NCBI GenBank assembly: GCA_963575745.1
Contig: CAUYUJ010020551.1
Coordinates: 90,001-154,000, forward strand
From: Prorocentrum cordatum
Lineage: Eukaryota; Sar; Dinophyceae; Prorocentrales; Prorocentraceae
Direction of reading: 5' to 3'
Length of the DNA stretch: 64,000 nucleotides
Part shown: piece by piece, positions 1-10,463 of the stretch
How positions within the stretch are numbered: position 1 is the stretch's first letter
Layout: each line of letters starts with the position of its first letter
Notes under the pieces: generated by a model
What the model saw: only the letters and a program-made list of their open reading frames with translations
Told to the model about the DNA's origin: nothing
The model's database searches: none
Program-made: the position numbers and the translations under genes

Positions 1-51
1 AGGGCTTGGCTTGGTTTGGCTTGGCTTGGCCCAGCAGGCGGTGCGAGAAAA

Positions 52-591
52 CTATCCCCCCAAATCGGACTCCTCCTCAAAGTCGGGGTCCTCGGAGGCC
101 TCAGAGGTTCGCTGGATGGCCTGCTGCCCCAGCTCGAGCATCTGTGGACGGTCCTCGGCCGTCAGCCCGTAGGCGCGCAGCACTTCGTCCCTCCCACCCA
201 CCTCCGCCCGCCCCCACGTCGAACGCGACAGAGCGGCGGCTGCGGCGGCCGGGGCCAAAAGGGCTTCGGCCTGGGCCTGCAAATACCCTCGGGCCACTGG
301 CGTGACCCCATGGGGGTGGTCGAGGCGAAGGTCCCTCACCCCCTTCCTGTAATGGGGGAACTGGCCCTTACAAATCCTCCGAAGCTGATCCTGGGTGCCC
401 TTGCCCGTGTGGCCAGAGCACCCCCCAGTGAGCGACGGAGTTAGCTTGCCGTCAGAGCAAACTGTTCCGCAACGGCAGCAGAACAGAACAAAACTTACCA
501 ACGGGATTTCCCCTGCGACATCAGCCTGCAGCATCAAGTGCTGCCTCCAACGAAAACTGATCCTAGCGAACTCCTCCCACCCAGGCCCCAC
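52..591 (-). pseudogene. LINE I C-terminal cysteine-rich module
   Basis: Following the RNase H in another frame, the segment has CCRCGTVCSDGKLTPSL, then GGCSGHTGKGTQDQLRR and a helical tail ending at the stop near 52. A C-x2-CG ... C module followed by an L-R-R and G-x2-P pattern is a recurrent end of dinoflagellate LINE polyproteins. It probably binds zinc and RNA (inference). The element 3' end therefore lies at or left of base 52, close to the window edge. Confidence 0.5.
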
Positions 592-1295
592 CCCCCCAGG
601 CCCCCCCCCCCGTCACCTTGGGGCTCCTCGGGCGGCCCCTGGTCGGGCTCGCCCTCGGGAGCTGGCGCAGCAACAAGGGCCTGGCGGGCGGAGAGATACA
701 GCTCCATCAGGTCCTCGTGGTCCCTGCCTTCAGCTAGCAGGTGGACCTCGGCGGCCCAAGCGGCCGCCTCTCGGGCACAAACTGCGAGCCCCCTCCAGAG
801 CTCGTAAAAAGTTTGGTCGACCCTGTGCAGCGCTGCTCCTCGCTTAGCGTGCTCGGCGGCCAACTTATTCGCACGAAACTCCCATGCAGTGGTGGCGCCA
901 GCATCTAAGTCAGCACGCGTGCAGTGGGCTCTCGTTTTGTGCATCCTGATGTCGGGGCTCTGAAAGCTAGCCCAGAATTGGCCCCAGAGATGGGCCCTCG
1001 GGTTCCCGCTGTCTGAGCCCGCGCCCTCCCCCTTCCAGACAGTGCCGACAGCGCCAGAGCAATCGGCATACACATCGAAGGGGGGCAGGGCGATTTGCGT
1101 CAGCGTATTCAACGCAAAGTCCTCGGCGCCTCGTGCAGTCTGTCGAGGAGACACCGCATGTGGGACTGGCCCGTAGGCCGCCGAGACTAGCTGGCCGAGC
1201 CTAGTAACCTGGATGACCGCCCAGCCCGCACGGGCTAGGTGGGGGCAGTCGGCCCATAGGGCTGACCCGTCTGTGACAAGCGTGCCAGACAGCAA
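534..1295 (-). pseudogene. LINE I RNase H domain
   Basis: The domain would remove the RNA strand of the hybrid. The motif order fits RNase H: LVTDGSALW (first Asp), RGAEDFALNTL (Glu), VYADCSGAV (Asp of the TDS-type motif) and NKLAAEHAKRGA (last acidic/basic motif, normally AD-x2-A). The C-terminal 90 residues are helical and end in a Gly/Pro-rich stretch at the C-run at 590-610, where the frame is lost. Four acidic positions can be pointed to, but the final Asp appears changed to Asn-Lys. Confidence 0.7.
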
Positions 1296-1458
1296 GCCCA
1301 GGTCAAGTTTGTTGACCCAGAAGATGGACTGCTCGGGCTCCTCGGGGACCTCCAGCAGCTCGAAGGGGCAGGGGAAGATGCCCTTGGCGAACCTCTCCCC
1401 GACCTCGAAGCCCCAGGACTTGACGCGAGCCGCTTGGGCCCGAAGGAAGCTAGATGTC

Positions 1459-1459
1459 C

Positions 1460-1506
<47 letters not shown>
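1459..1506. repeat. (CT)n microsatellite inside LINE I
   Basis: About 48 bp of nearly pure CT on the plus strand (GA on the element strand) lies between the zinc segment and the RNase H. It is read as alternating Arg-Glu in the element frame. It is a likely slippage expansion after insertion. Confidence 0.95.
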
Positions 1507-1507
<1 letters not shown>

Positions 1508-1975
1508 TAGTGCGTCGTGCGCGGGGCAGCTGTAGGCCCTGGGCCAGAGGGACCCGTCGGGGTCACTACAAAGTTGGCATGCCCCCGTGTCCGTGAGGCC
1601 GTGCTTGTACAACCTGCACTGCGGCCAGTGGCTCCCCGAGATGATGGACCTGAGGGACCTCTGATGGTGGCGGGGCCATCCTTGCGCCTCCGAGACCTTG
1701 TGCAACAGGGGGCCCAGCGCCTGCCAACATGTGGCCTTGCACCACGGAGCCTGGGGTTCCCGTGCCCACAACGCTTGACGGTCTGAGGCCCTCGGGGCCC
1801 CTTCCTCAGCCAGATGCTTGATCAGAGCTGGAGGCAGCCTTTTCAGATCGAGCTGCTCGCCGCGGTCGGTGACAAGCACAGTGCTGGAGTCCAGCTGCCA
1901 CCCGATCCTCTGCAAGGGAAGAACGGCTACCTCCGCAGGGGCCGCCGCCGCTGCCCACGGCGCCTTCAAATTCAT
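1507..1975 (-). pseudogene. LINE I zinc-binding connector (zf-RVT-like)
   Basis: The frame starts MNLKAPWAAAAAPAEVAVLP and reaches a Cys-rich motif in which CQLC is followed by AYSCPAHDALR, near 1540-1580. The C-x2-C ... C-P pattern matches the zinc segment between RT and RNase H in many LINEs, although the usual histidine is replaced by Trp-Pro-Arg. A CT microsatellite follows directly and pushes the reading into Arg-Glu repeats. Confidence 0.55.
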
Positions 1976-2306
1976 CAGCCTGGCCTGCGCTCTCGAAGCA
2001 CGCCTGTAGAACGCCTACCTTCGGGAACGACTCCCATGCCGCCTGCGCCCACTGGAAGACGACTGCACCTATGTGCAGGATGAGCGGGTCCACTCTTGGG
2101 CCTTCCTTGAAACTGCGGAGCCTGAGGCCTGCTGAGACTCCTCGTGGAATTTTCCCAAGGCTACCAAGGGCTCCGAGACGAAGGGCATGCAGACGCGACG
2201 GAGGGATCCCCTGGATGCTGGAGGCCCACAAGGCCGACGACGTTGGGCCCGACCTCTGAATCCAGACCGTCTTAGCCCCAGCCTTCCGAAGCAATCCGAT
2301 CTTCAA
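1806..2306 (-). pseudogene. LINE I thumb/connector segment
   Basis: This frame begins KIGLLRKAGAKTVWIQRSG and continues through SALWASSIQGIPPSRL and LILHIGAVVFQWAQAAWE. It is a helical region typical between the palm and the RNase H of dinoflagellate LINEs (an alternation of GL, ALWGA and G-P-x2-L motifs). It differs in frame from the reverse transcriptase, so a frameshift lies at about 2306-2330. No catalytic residues are expected. Confidence 0.55.
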
Positions 2307-2326
2307 AGCTCTCTTTTGACCTCCTG

Positions 2327-3271
2327 CTATCGAGCCCTGGTAATACCAACTCGCCTGGAAGTCCCCATGGTAGCGTCTGTGCCCAAGTTTCGGGACGACG
2401 TAACCCTGCTGGTTGGGGGCAGTGAGCAGACTTGCTGCAGCTGCGCGTCAACCTCCGCGCTGCTGCGCAGATACTTCGACTTGTCTGAAGCGGGCAGTCC
2501 GAGTTGTGCAAAGCTGGCGATGAGCGACCCCGTGCCACTCGACATCTGTTCGACCACGACGGACGGGGGCGCCACAATCTGCAGGGCTATGTCATCAATC
2601 ACGTTTCTGACAGCCAGCTGTGGCCTGGAGAACTGAGCTAAGGTGAGCGGCTTAAGCAGCAGTAGTCGTGACAGCGTCGTCGCAGCCGAGCAACCCGCGA
2701 TGACCCCTCCGTTGGCCCGTAGGGCCTGAGATACACACCCACCGTAGTGCAGCACCCTATCGGCAGCATATATAGTGCAGAGCCCCCGAAGTAACTTAAG
2801 GTTAAACTTGTGCTCTACCGCCGCTGCATACAGGTCCGAATACGTGATGTGCTCGTAGAATTTCGTTAGGTCTAGCAGTGCTGTCGCTGAAACCGTGCCA
2901 ATGCAGTGCCCGAAGTGCGCAAGCATGTTATGCACCCATCGAGCTCTCTCACATGTAGTATCGGGGCCCGCGCCCCAAAGAACTGATGCGGGATGCTCCG
3001 CCTCCCACTTCTTACATAAGGCCTACCGGCACTTTGACCAAATCTTCGTGAAGAAGCAAAGCGGTCCTATTGGCCTGACCCCACCGTCCTATCTATGCAG
3101 GAAGATGATGTTTGTGAGGAGGTCAGAGAGCGCTTCAGGGGCCTCTTCGAACCCATGGAGGATGTCGAGGATCCTTACTTGATAGGACGGGGGGAGCAGC
3201 AAGACCAGCTTGGGGTGGAAGGCGTCCCATCCGAGACCTGCACCTTCAGCGCGCCCACGGCGCACGTGCAA
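2327..3271 (-). pseudogene. LINE I reverse transcriptase domain
   Basis: The N-terminal part contains GWDAFHPKLVLLLP, then LLTNIIFLHR leading into GVRPIGPLCFFTKIW, the G-x-RPIGL motif. The palm reads TALLDLTKFYEHI (metal-binding Asp), then NGGVIAGCSAATTLSRLLLL in the QG-P region, and VIDDIAL at about 2587-2605, equivalent to the catalytic F/YxDD box. An in-frame TAG at about 3028 interrupts the fingers. Both catalytic aspartates are kept, so decay is recent or patchy. Confidence 0.8.
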
Positions 3272-3283
3272 CAGCTGGTCCAG

Positions 3284-4043
3284 CTATATTGGCGGCAAGG
3301 CATCCCCCTTCACGTCCCAGGTTGACGGATGCTCCTGACCCTTCCTCCTGTCCTGGCACCAGAGCGCCATCCACTGGTCACACAAGGCCTGGACGGCCCC
3401 ATCCCCGTTCACAAGGAGGTCGACCTCGTCGACGGGGACAGAACACTGGCCGCTGCGGTCGGTCAGCGACTTCCGAGAGAAAGCGCGAGCAGCACGTCCC
3501 CCTTTCTCCACCGATTCCGACGCCCAGGTCTTCCATCGAGCGAGCGAATCCTTCGTGTCCTGCCCCCTCAAAGCGTCGACATACATATCTAGCTGCTCAA
3601 ACTGCCTCTCTACGTCCACGTGAGCCGACTCGACTGCTGAAATCAGGTCTAGCACGAACGGCTGGCCCACCTCGTGGGCGGTGTTGCAGTCTAGGTTCAG
3701 GACCATGCCCCTTCAGCCTAGTGGACCACTCCTTGAGCTTGGCCTTGCCTGGATTCCCCAAGTTGCCTCTGGGCAAGGTGAGGGTCCTCTTGGCGAGCGC
3801 CTGGAATGACATCCAAGAAGTAGTCCTCACCGGATACCTCCGACGAGCCTCGCGGGCCCATGCCGTTTCCAGGGGGACCTTGACTGTCTTGGGCCCTGCA
3901 GCCCTACCGCAGTGCGCACCCCTGGAGGTGGCCTCGATATCGAATAGGTTGACGAGCCAGTTCTCGGAGAGGGTGAACCACTCTTTGATCTTCCCCGTCA
4001 GCGAGCCCCCATTGGAGGCCTCCTGGATCCCAAGACCATCCAT
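3284..4043 (-). pseudogene. LINE I endonuclease-RT linker
   Basis: Two overlapping frames (4043-3597 and 3706-3284) carry segments that look translated, including KIKEWFTLSENWLVNLFDIE and LARWKTWASESVEKGGRAAR. The W-x2-W and GG-A-x-R pattern ahead of the reverse transcriptase is common in dinoflagellate-type LINEs. No catalytic function is expected. The assignment depends mainly on position between the two enzyme domains. Confidence 0.55.
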
Positions 4044-5209
4044 CTTCGCCCTGGAATCTGCGGGGGCCCATGCAAGGCTCCAGTGGGGAACGTTTGAAGT
4101 GCGCCTGCTTCGTGATGGGCCTGGTAGGGGAGAGGCCCTCTAAAATGAGTCTAACAGGCATGTAAGGGTGCACTGGTGCATCAGGGAAGCATCGGACTTC
4201 CCGAACACAATGACTAAGTGCACGAGCGCCAACAAAGAAGTCCAGCTCGCGAGCCTTTTTCTCCTTCCTGTCTCCTTGGGCTCCTCCTTGACCCCCCCCC
4301 CCCATCTCCTGCGTCCCCATGAGCTGCAGCAGCGTCGCCGCCTCCCGCAGCAACAAATCTGCAAGTTGGCTGACCTGGGGTAAACAACGACCTGCCTACT
4401 CGTTCGAGCCATCCACTGGTCGCCAGCTCGTGGGGCGTGAAGTTCCAGTCGGCCTGTATTAACCATAGACTCTGGATTTTGCACACATACTGCCCCAGGA
4501 TATCCAGAAGCCGAAGGTTATCCCCTTTGAGACCGAGACTGGCGTAGAAGTAGACCGAGATGACGACTAGGCCTGACGGGGGCCCCACATTTAACAAACG
4601 CGCCGAAATGCGAGAGCTGAAGCCTTCAAACAGCTCGGTCTCGATCGCCGAGGACGCGATGAAGGGCGCGCCACCTAGAGCTACGCCTGCCGAGCTCATG
4701 TTGGCCCCATCGCCCGTAGAAGCAGCCTTCCCAAGGCTCATGTCGAACTGATGTTGTAGACCCCACTGGTAGGCCTGCTGGAGCTTCTCATCCGTCTTCA
4801 GCCGCGTCTCCTGAATGCAGATCACACGTGGCTGCGCGCCACCACCGTCGGGTCGCTTCAAATCAAACAGCTCTGGCCCCCGATCTTGGCACCATTCCAT
4901 TGCCAGCTTGAAGGTCTCCCAACTGTTGGCATTAACTCCGACAGCTGCACGAGCTCCAAGCTCGCGATCGACTGCAAGCACCGGGGGGGCCCTCAATCGC
5001 CACGACCCTCTCGCCGCCCTCGCTGTCGACGGTGAGCTTGTGAACTGAGCTTCCTTGGACAGCTGCAAACGGCTGCTGCGTCCGCAAAACTCCCTGCCCC
5101 CCGACCCCGCGCGCTGTTGCCCCCGCCTCCTGTGGAAGGGGTGCCCTGGGGGAGGGAGAGGCAGGGGGCGACGTGGCCTGACGGGGAGGCCCAAGACCTC
5201 CCCCGCCAA
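3904..5209 (-). pseudogene. LINE I APE-type endonuclease domain, frameshifted
   Basis: The domain nicks target DNA to start reverse transcription. Visible motifs, in order, are VGVNANSW, VICIQETRLK (the QE metal-binding motif), SSAGVALGG, LVVISVYFYASLG and WLIQADWNFTPHE (equivalent to GDFN, with Gly replaced by Gln-Ala). At the C-run at 4292-4303 the frame shifts. The remainder, ELDFFVGARAL followed by HPYMPVRL, occupies the place of the usual LDYFLVS and SDHxPV motifs, with the Ser-Asp of SDH lost. The domain is therefore recognisable but probably inactive. Confidence 0.75.
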
Positions 5210-5314
5210 GACCTTGCGCCCTAACGCCAGACGAAGACCCAGTCGTTGCTGCCACCGAATGAGAGCATGTCGCCGACGATGGAGGAGCCGCCTCGCATGT
5301 CGCCGTTCTTGCCA

Positions 5315-5881
5315 TCAAGCTCGCTCCTGCCCCCGACCCCGCTGGGCGGGCCAGTTGGGGGGCATGCCCAGCAGCTCCTTGCGGCGGCCCCTGCGGCCCC
5401 CCAGGGGCCGTGAGTGCACCAGTCGACGCGGATGGCCCAGTCTTCGACGAGGAACACCGCGGCGATGTGGGCAAAAAGGGTTGGACGACGAGGGGCTGAA
5501 TCCCCCCCCCTTGCCCAAGGCTCCGCTTCCCGAAGCAGATCTCGATGCGCCTAGCTGCGGCCACTCTGTCTCGTCCATCTCGACCCTGCTGCCATCGCGC
5601 AGGCGGAGGGGCATCGAGTCGAACCGCAGGTCATCGCGCAGGACTGGCACCGCGAAGCCCGTGGCCTCCCCCCACTCGGCGTCGACCATGTTGCTTCCCA
5701 AGAAGTAGCCCAGGACGCTCGTCACTGGGGCCATCGCTGGCCGCAGCGGTCTGGGCGAGGCTACCCAGTCGTTGGCATTTTGGCGCGAGTGCAAGGGCGG
5801 CAGCTGCCTCGATGTACTTGCGCTCGGCTTCTGCTTGGTCCTCTTGCGCCGCCTGGCGAAGGCGTCCCGCTGCGTCGGCAA
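5315..5881 (-). pseudogene. LINE I spacer between coiled coil and endonuclease
   Basis: From about 5775 to 5510 the minus strand encodes a plausible unbroken segment (starting near NDWVASPRPLRPAM and reaching EMDETEWPQLG), in a frame that differs from both neighbours. After a C-run at about 5503-5510 the frame becomes Pro/Gly/Arg-rich and unconvincing. No known domain is recognised. The position suggests the linker between the ORF1-like region and the endonuclease. Confidence 0.45.
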
Positions 5882-6708
5882 ACTCCTTCTGCTCCTGCTC
5901 GTGGCCCTCGCCCCCCCAGGACCTCCATGTCGATGTCGTCGTCTCCTGCTGCAGTGTACTCGCCATCTGCAGCGGCCGCGCCGCCTGGCCCTCCACTGGC
6001 GCCGCCAGCAGAGCCAGCGCCAGCAGTAGCATCTGCAGCGGCCTGCTGAGCGGCGCGCTTGGCCTCCAAAGCCGCGGCGTTGAGCCGCCGGAGGGCGGCC
6101 AGGGCTGCTGCCCCCTCAGACGACTGGGCCGCGCTGTCGCCCAAGGCCGCCGAGATAGCCTTGAGAGGGTCCGTGCTCTCCTCAGCCCGAAGACGGAAGA
6201 GCGCCGTCTCCGCTGTGCCGAGCTCGCCCTGGAGCGTCTCGACGCCGGCAGAGATCTCGCTGAGCTCCTTGTCCAACTCCTCGCGCTGCAGGCGGCGAGC
6301 AGACTCCCGCGACTCCAGCTTGCCCAGCTTGGCGCGCAAGTTGTCGACCTTCCATCTCTGTGCGCGCGCCGAAGGGGCCTTCGGCACCGTAGCCATCTGC
6401 GCCTTCTTCTCCGCTTCCTCCACTCCAGACGCGTCCAGGCCCTCGCGTTTGAGGAACTGCGCCACCTCGGCGTGGGTGAGCTCCTTGCCACTGGACTGTT
6501 GTGGAGGCATCTTCCACGGCGGCCTGCTCCGTTTAAGCATCGCCGCCTTCGACTGCAGGTCCTTGATGAGCTTCGCCTGGGCTGAGCCAGACTCACCCGC
6601 GCCCGTGGAGCGAGGCGGCCCGTTCGCCCATGCACCTCCTGGCTTGCGCATGCTGCTCTTGGAGGGCGTGGGTGCAGCAGCTGCGGCCCTCTTAACTGCC
6701 TGCGCCAC
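5761..6708 (-). pseudogene. LINE I N-terminal coiled-coil (ORF1-like) region
   Basis: The frame starts with ATG at 6708 and encodes about 315 residues. An Ala/Lys/Ser-rich basic start is followed, at roughly residues 95-240, by a long Glu/Lys/Leu/Arg/Ala stretch with heptad spacing, typical of a coiled coil. An acidic DDDIDMEVL segment follows. At a C-run near 5915 the sensible reading moves to another frame (GGEGHEQEQKEFADAAGRL and onwards, to about 5770), so this copy is frameshifted. A coiled-coil region ahead of the endonuclease resembles the ORF1 protein that binds LINE RNA; RNA binding is inferred, because no zinc knuckle or clear RRM is visible. Confidence 0.6.
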
Positions 6709-6957
6709 CTCGCTTGGCGCAGCTCCTGCACAGGCCCTGCGCTTGATCCGACTGGCCCAATTGTCCCGGCAGCCGCAGTGTGGTCACCCCCACAGGGGCG
6801 CCTTCGTGCCAGCCAAGACATCGGGCGGTGGCCCCGCGCGCCGCTGGCTGCAGCGGCTGGGGCGAGCGTGAAAGACTGCAAACGGCCCGCAAGCACGAGC
6901 CGCTCTGAAGTACGCGCTTGCAAGCCCAGCGCCTCAAGAGGCCTGAGCCAAAACGAC

Positions 6958-7062
6958 TGGAGGAGGAGGAGGGAGAAGGAGGAGGAGGGAGGAGGGAGGA
7001 GGGGGGGGGAGGAGGAGGAGGAGGAGGAAGAGGCGGACTGAAGGAGGAAGAAGAGGAGGAGC
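6958..7062. repeat. (GGA)n purine tract
   Basis: Imperfect GGA/GAA/GGG repeats on the plus strand lie between the 5' end of LINE I and the 3' end of LINE II. The long open frames here are repeat readings rather than genes. Confidence 0.95.
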
Positions 7063-7099
7063 AGCTGTGCGGCCGTAGAGGGATGACGCTCGCGCCTGC

Positions 7100-7430
7100 G
7101 GAGCCAATCGCGCGAGGGCAGCGGGGTGGGCCCTCAAGTGCGCGTTGTGCTGATTGGTTGTACCAATCTGGACGCCCAGGCCGTTGCAAGCAAGGGCAGT
7201 GCAACCCTTGAGCTCCCAAATATATGCAACGCAGCAGCACGGGGCGCCAGCGTGTGGCTTCGAGGGGATTCTCTCCATCCTCATTACTGCGGCCGAACCC
7301 AATTCGGTGAAGCGGGTCTGGGTGGATGGAACTTCGCGGCAAGGCCATCCAGGCCCACGCATGGCGACACGAGATGTAGTGCGCTGAATCGCCCATGCCG
7401 CGGCCGTGCTGCTCGAAGCAAGCGCGCGTG
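7100..7430 (-). pseudogene. LINE II zinc-binding segment and tail
   Basis: At 7420-7371 the minus strand reads CFEQHGRGMGDSAHYISC followed by RHAWAWM. The C ... GD-S-x-HY-x2-C-R-x-x-W pattern matches the zinc motif found after the connector in dinoflagellate LINEs. Downstream sequence down to about 7100 is plausible tail (PLHRIGFGRSNEDGENPLEA), with no visible RNase H. Confidence 0.5.
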
Positions 7431-8140
7431 TTTCTGGACGCGTGCGTGCGACAGGACGCGTGGTGACCACCCGCCGCCGTGCGAGTGATGACCAACCGTC
7501 ACGCTGGCTGCAACGTCTTCAAATACTGTTTTGAGATGAGCCCGGCGCTGTCGCAAGTCGCGGGGCACATGTCCAGGGCCCAGCCAAGCGGCAATGCGTC
7601 TCGCGAGAATGACCTCGGACCCGTCAGGATACCACAATTTCTGCAACGATCGCACGATCTCCCACTGGGGGCTAGGGCGGCACGCTGCAGCAATGGCTTC
7701 ATGAACAACGCGTTCTGCCAGAACGCTGGCGCGGCGATTGTCTCGATGCAAACGTGGGGGTTTATGCGCCAGATTGCACTCTACCGTCCGCGGAAAACGT
7801 TGCACGATGGACTCCCGCGCGTTCCAGAATATCAGCGACCAATTTCCCAAGTAATAGGTCGCCAACGAGTTCCGCGTGCGCCGCCGCCGCTGCTCGCACC
7901 CGCTCGAAAAGAACCAAGCCACTCAGTCATTATGTTTTTTGCTACCCGCAACATGATGCCGTAGGCATTGGCCTTCAACGACTTCGCCCCCGTCGTGTGG
8001 AGCCAGCTGGCGAGCTCGAGACCGTCCTGTAGCCTGCGCGTGCTGGGCGACATCCGCAAGATTTTGTGGAGCGCGTAGAAGTCCGCCGACCCCTTGTGGG
8101 CCCCTAGGCGTGTGAGATAGTTCCCCCCCCATAACCACAC
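7284..8140 (-). pseudogene. LINE II connector region
   Basis: Two frames (8140-7832 and 7922-7284) carry protein-like sequence: KGSADFYALHKILRM, DGLELASWLHTTGAKSLKAN, RRASVLAERVVHEAI and ARRIAAWLGPGHVPRDLRQR. The LHKxLR ... GxxLKA and R-x2-WL ... VPR patterns resemble the thumb/connector of dinoflagellate LINEs. A host exon cannot be excluded. Confidence 0.45.
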
Positions 8141-8149
8141 CCAGGGGCC

Positions 8150-9920
8150 TTGAACCGGAGGGGGATTCGACCCCCCGCCCCCCCGGCCCCGGGGCGCCCA
8201 GGACCGAGCGCGTCATGGGGGAGCAGAAGGCCCCCAAACAAGCCAAAATCGCAAAAACGGGCCCACGCGACGGCCCAAGAAGGTCCCAAGAGGCCTCCAA
8301 GACGGCCCACGAGGGCCCCGAGACGCCAAACGAGCGCTCGAAGACGCCCAAGATGGCCCAAAGACGGGCGAAGAGGCTTCCTAGACGGCCCAAGAGGTCC
8401 CCACGAGGCCCCAAGAGGCCTCCAAGATGCGTCCCAAGAGGGTCCCTAGACGCAGAAATTTGCCCATTCCCTTCGTAAAACGTACATGGTTTCACACGTT
8501 CGCCTTCTGGGCTTTCCGATGCTCCCAGACGGCCCAAGAGGCCCCCAAGACCGCCCCAAGACGGCCCAAGAAGCCTCCAAGAGGGTCCCAAGATCGCCCA
8601 AGAGGGCGCCAAAACGGCCCAACAGGCGTCCAAGACGGCCCAAGAGGGCCCCGAAGACGGCCCCAAGAGCGCTCCAGGAGCGTTCCAAGTGGCCTCCAAA
8701 AGAGCTCAATATGGTCCCAGACGGTCCAAGAGCGATCAAGGACACCGAAGAGGGCCTCCAGACGGCCCAATATGCCCCCAAGAGGCCCAAGAGGCATCCA
8801 AGATGCGCTCCAAACGGGCCTCTAGACGCAAATAGTTTGCCCGCTCCCTTAGTAAAACGTGCATGTTTCACAAGGTCGCCTTTTGGGCTTTCGGGCGCTC
8901 CCAGACGGCCCAAAAGGCCCCCGAGACCGCGCCAAGACTGTCCAAGAAGCCTCCAAGAGGGCCCCAAGACAGCCCAAGAGGGCGCCAAAACGGCCCAACA
9001 GGCGTCCAAGACGGCCCAAGAGGGCCCCGAAGACGGCCCCAAGAGCGCTCCAGGAGCGCTCCAAGTGGCCTCCAAAAGAGCTCAATATGGTCCCAGACGG
9101 TCCAAGAGCGATCAAGGACACCGAAGAGGGCCTCCAGGCGGCCCAATATGCCCCCAAGAGGCCCAAGAGGCATCCAAGATGCGCTCCAAACGGGCCTCTA
9201 GACGTAAAAAGTTTGCCCGCTCCCTTAGTAAAACGTGCATGTTTCACAAGGTCGCCTTTTGGGCTTTCGGGCGCTCCCAGACGGCCCAAGAGGCCCCCGA
9301 GACCGCGCCAAGACGGTCCAAGAAGCCTCCAAGAGGGCCCCAAGACAGCCCAAGAGGGCGCCAAGACGGCCCAAGAGGCGCCGAAGACGGCCCAAGAGGG
9401 CCCCGAAGACGGCCCCAAGAGCGCTCCAAGTGGCTTCCAAGAGAGCTCAACATGGTCCCACACGGTCCAATAGCGATCGAAGGCACCCGAGATGGCCTCC
9501 AGCTGGCCCAAGACGCCCCCAAGGGGGCTCCAAGATGCGCCCCAAGAGGGTCCCTAGAAGCAGACAGATTGCCATTTCCTTCGTAAAACGTATATGTGTC
9601 ACAAATTCGCCTCGCGGGCTTTCCGACGCTCCAAGACGGCCCAAGAGGCCCCGAAGACCGCCCCAAGACGGCCCAAGAGGCCCCCATGACGGCCCCGTGA
9701 CGGCCCAAGATGGCCCCAAGATGTCCCCAAGACGGCCCAAGAAGGCTCCAAGACGGCACCAAGAGGGGCCCAAGAGGGCAACAAAAAATTCAAAATCTAG
9801 CTTTCCGCCCCCGCGAGCCCCAGGGGGCCCCAAGAGTGCCACAAGAGGCCGCCAGGAGGCCCCCAAGAGGCCGCCAAGACGCCCCAAGGAGCCCCCAAGA
9901 GGCCCCCAAGAGGCCCCTCA
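8150..9920. repeat. CCAAGACGGCC satellite with about 376-bp higher-order period
   Basis: The array is built from 11-13 bp words of the type CCAAGACGGCC / CCAAGAGGCCC. A distinctive segment containing GTAAAACGTGC recurs at 8475, 8852, 9228 and 9583, giving spacings of 377, 376 and 355 bp. The units at 8852 and 9228 are almost identical, so they duplicated recently. Very long frames on both strands (LGPSW-rich or PKRPPR-rich) result from the near-triplet word length and are not proposed as proteins. Confidence 0.85.
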
Positions 9921-10463
9921 AAGACCCCCAGACGCTTCCGTATTGCGAGCCGTCAAGCCAGCTGCAATGCACTCCGCGCATACAGCCTTATTCTTCCTCG
10001 CGACGTGCTCGCTATCTGGCTCGGCGCGAATGTGCTGCTGCCGCGCGAACTGTTTCGTGCGCGCTGCGAATGTCAACAGCCTCTTCACCCGTTTCGACTC
10101 ATCTGCCACATCTTTCGCGGTGATGCCTCGCTGATCACAGCTTCCGCGCGCTACTCTTGCTCATTTCGTGTTCCGGTGGTCCTCCACTTGGTTGCGGGTC
10201 GAAAAGCCGACCTCCCAGAAGGGCGCCCCGCACCCGGGTGCACAGCGCGCAAAGCGCTCGCAAAACACGCCCCAGACCACTGGCATCACGCAAACATTTG
10301 GACCCCCTACGCATCTGCCACCACCCGCGCGCGACACCGCACCCTCACACAAGACGCCGCTGGCCAGAAACTCCTGGCCTCGCAACGCTCACAGAAGGGG
10401 TCGGCGGATGTGGCGTAAACTTGTAGAATCTTTGGCAAGTACCTCCTTCGGGCGCGGGAAGAA
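9918..10463 (-). pseudogene. LINE II decayed post-RT segment
   Basis: Short minus-strand frames such as RLLTFAARTKQFARQQHIRA (about 10090-10030) look translated but match no recognised domain. The stretch bridges the thumb and the satellite array and is probably the start of the connector. Confidence 0.3.

Larger units (their letters stand above)
52..6708 (-). mobile_element. LINE I: near-complete decayed non-LTR retrotransposon
   Basis: Reading leftwards on the minus strand, the pieces follow LINE order: a coiled-coil N-terminal region, an APE-type endonuclease, a linker, a reverse transcriptase, a connector, a zinc-binding segment, an RNase H and a terminal cysteine-rich module. The chain is broken into at least eight reading frames. 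Several frame changes fall at C-runs (about 5915, 4292-4303 and 590-610) and one in-frame TAG lies at about 3028, so the copy looks dead unless some breaks are assembly errors. No poly-A tail or target-site duplication was recognised. The identity rests on domain order and motifs, not on alignment. Confidence 0.8.

Noticed and set aside
6380-6400. Dinoflagellate spliced-leader relic (CCGTAGCCAT)
   Set aside because: Only about 10 bases match the start of the leader, and the word lies within LINE I coding. The rest of the leader is absent.
8446-9887. Many long open frames rich in LGPSW/LLGRLG or in PKRPPR
   Set aside because: They arise in several frames and on both strands of the CCAAGACGGCC satellite because its word length is near a multiple of three. 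They have no start context and no domain.
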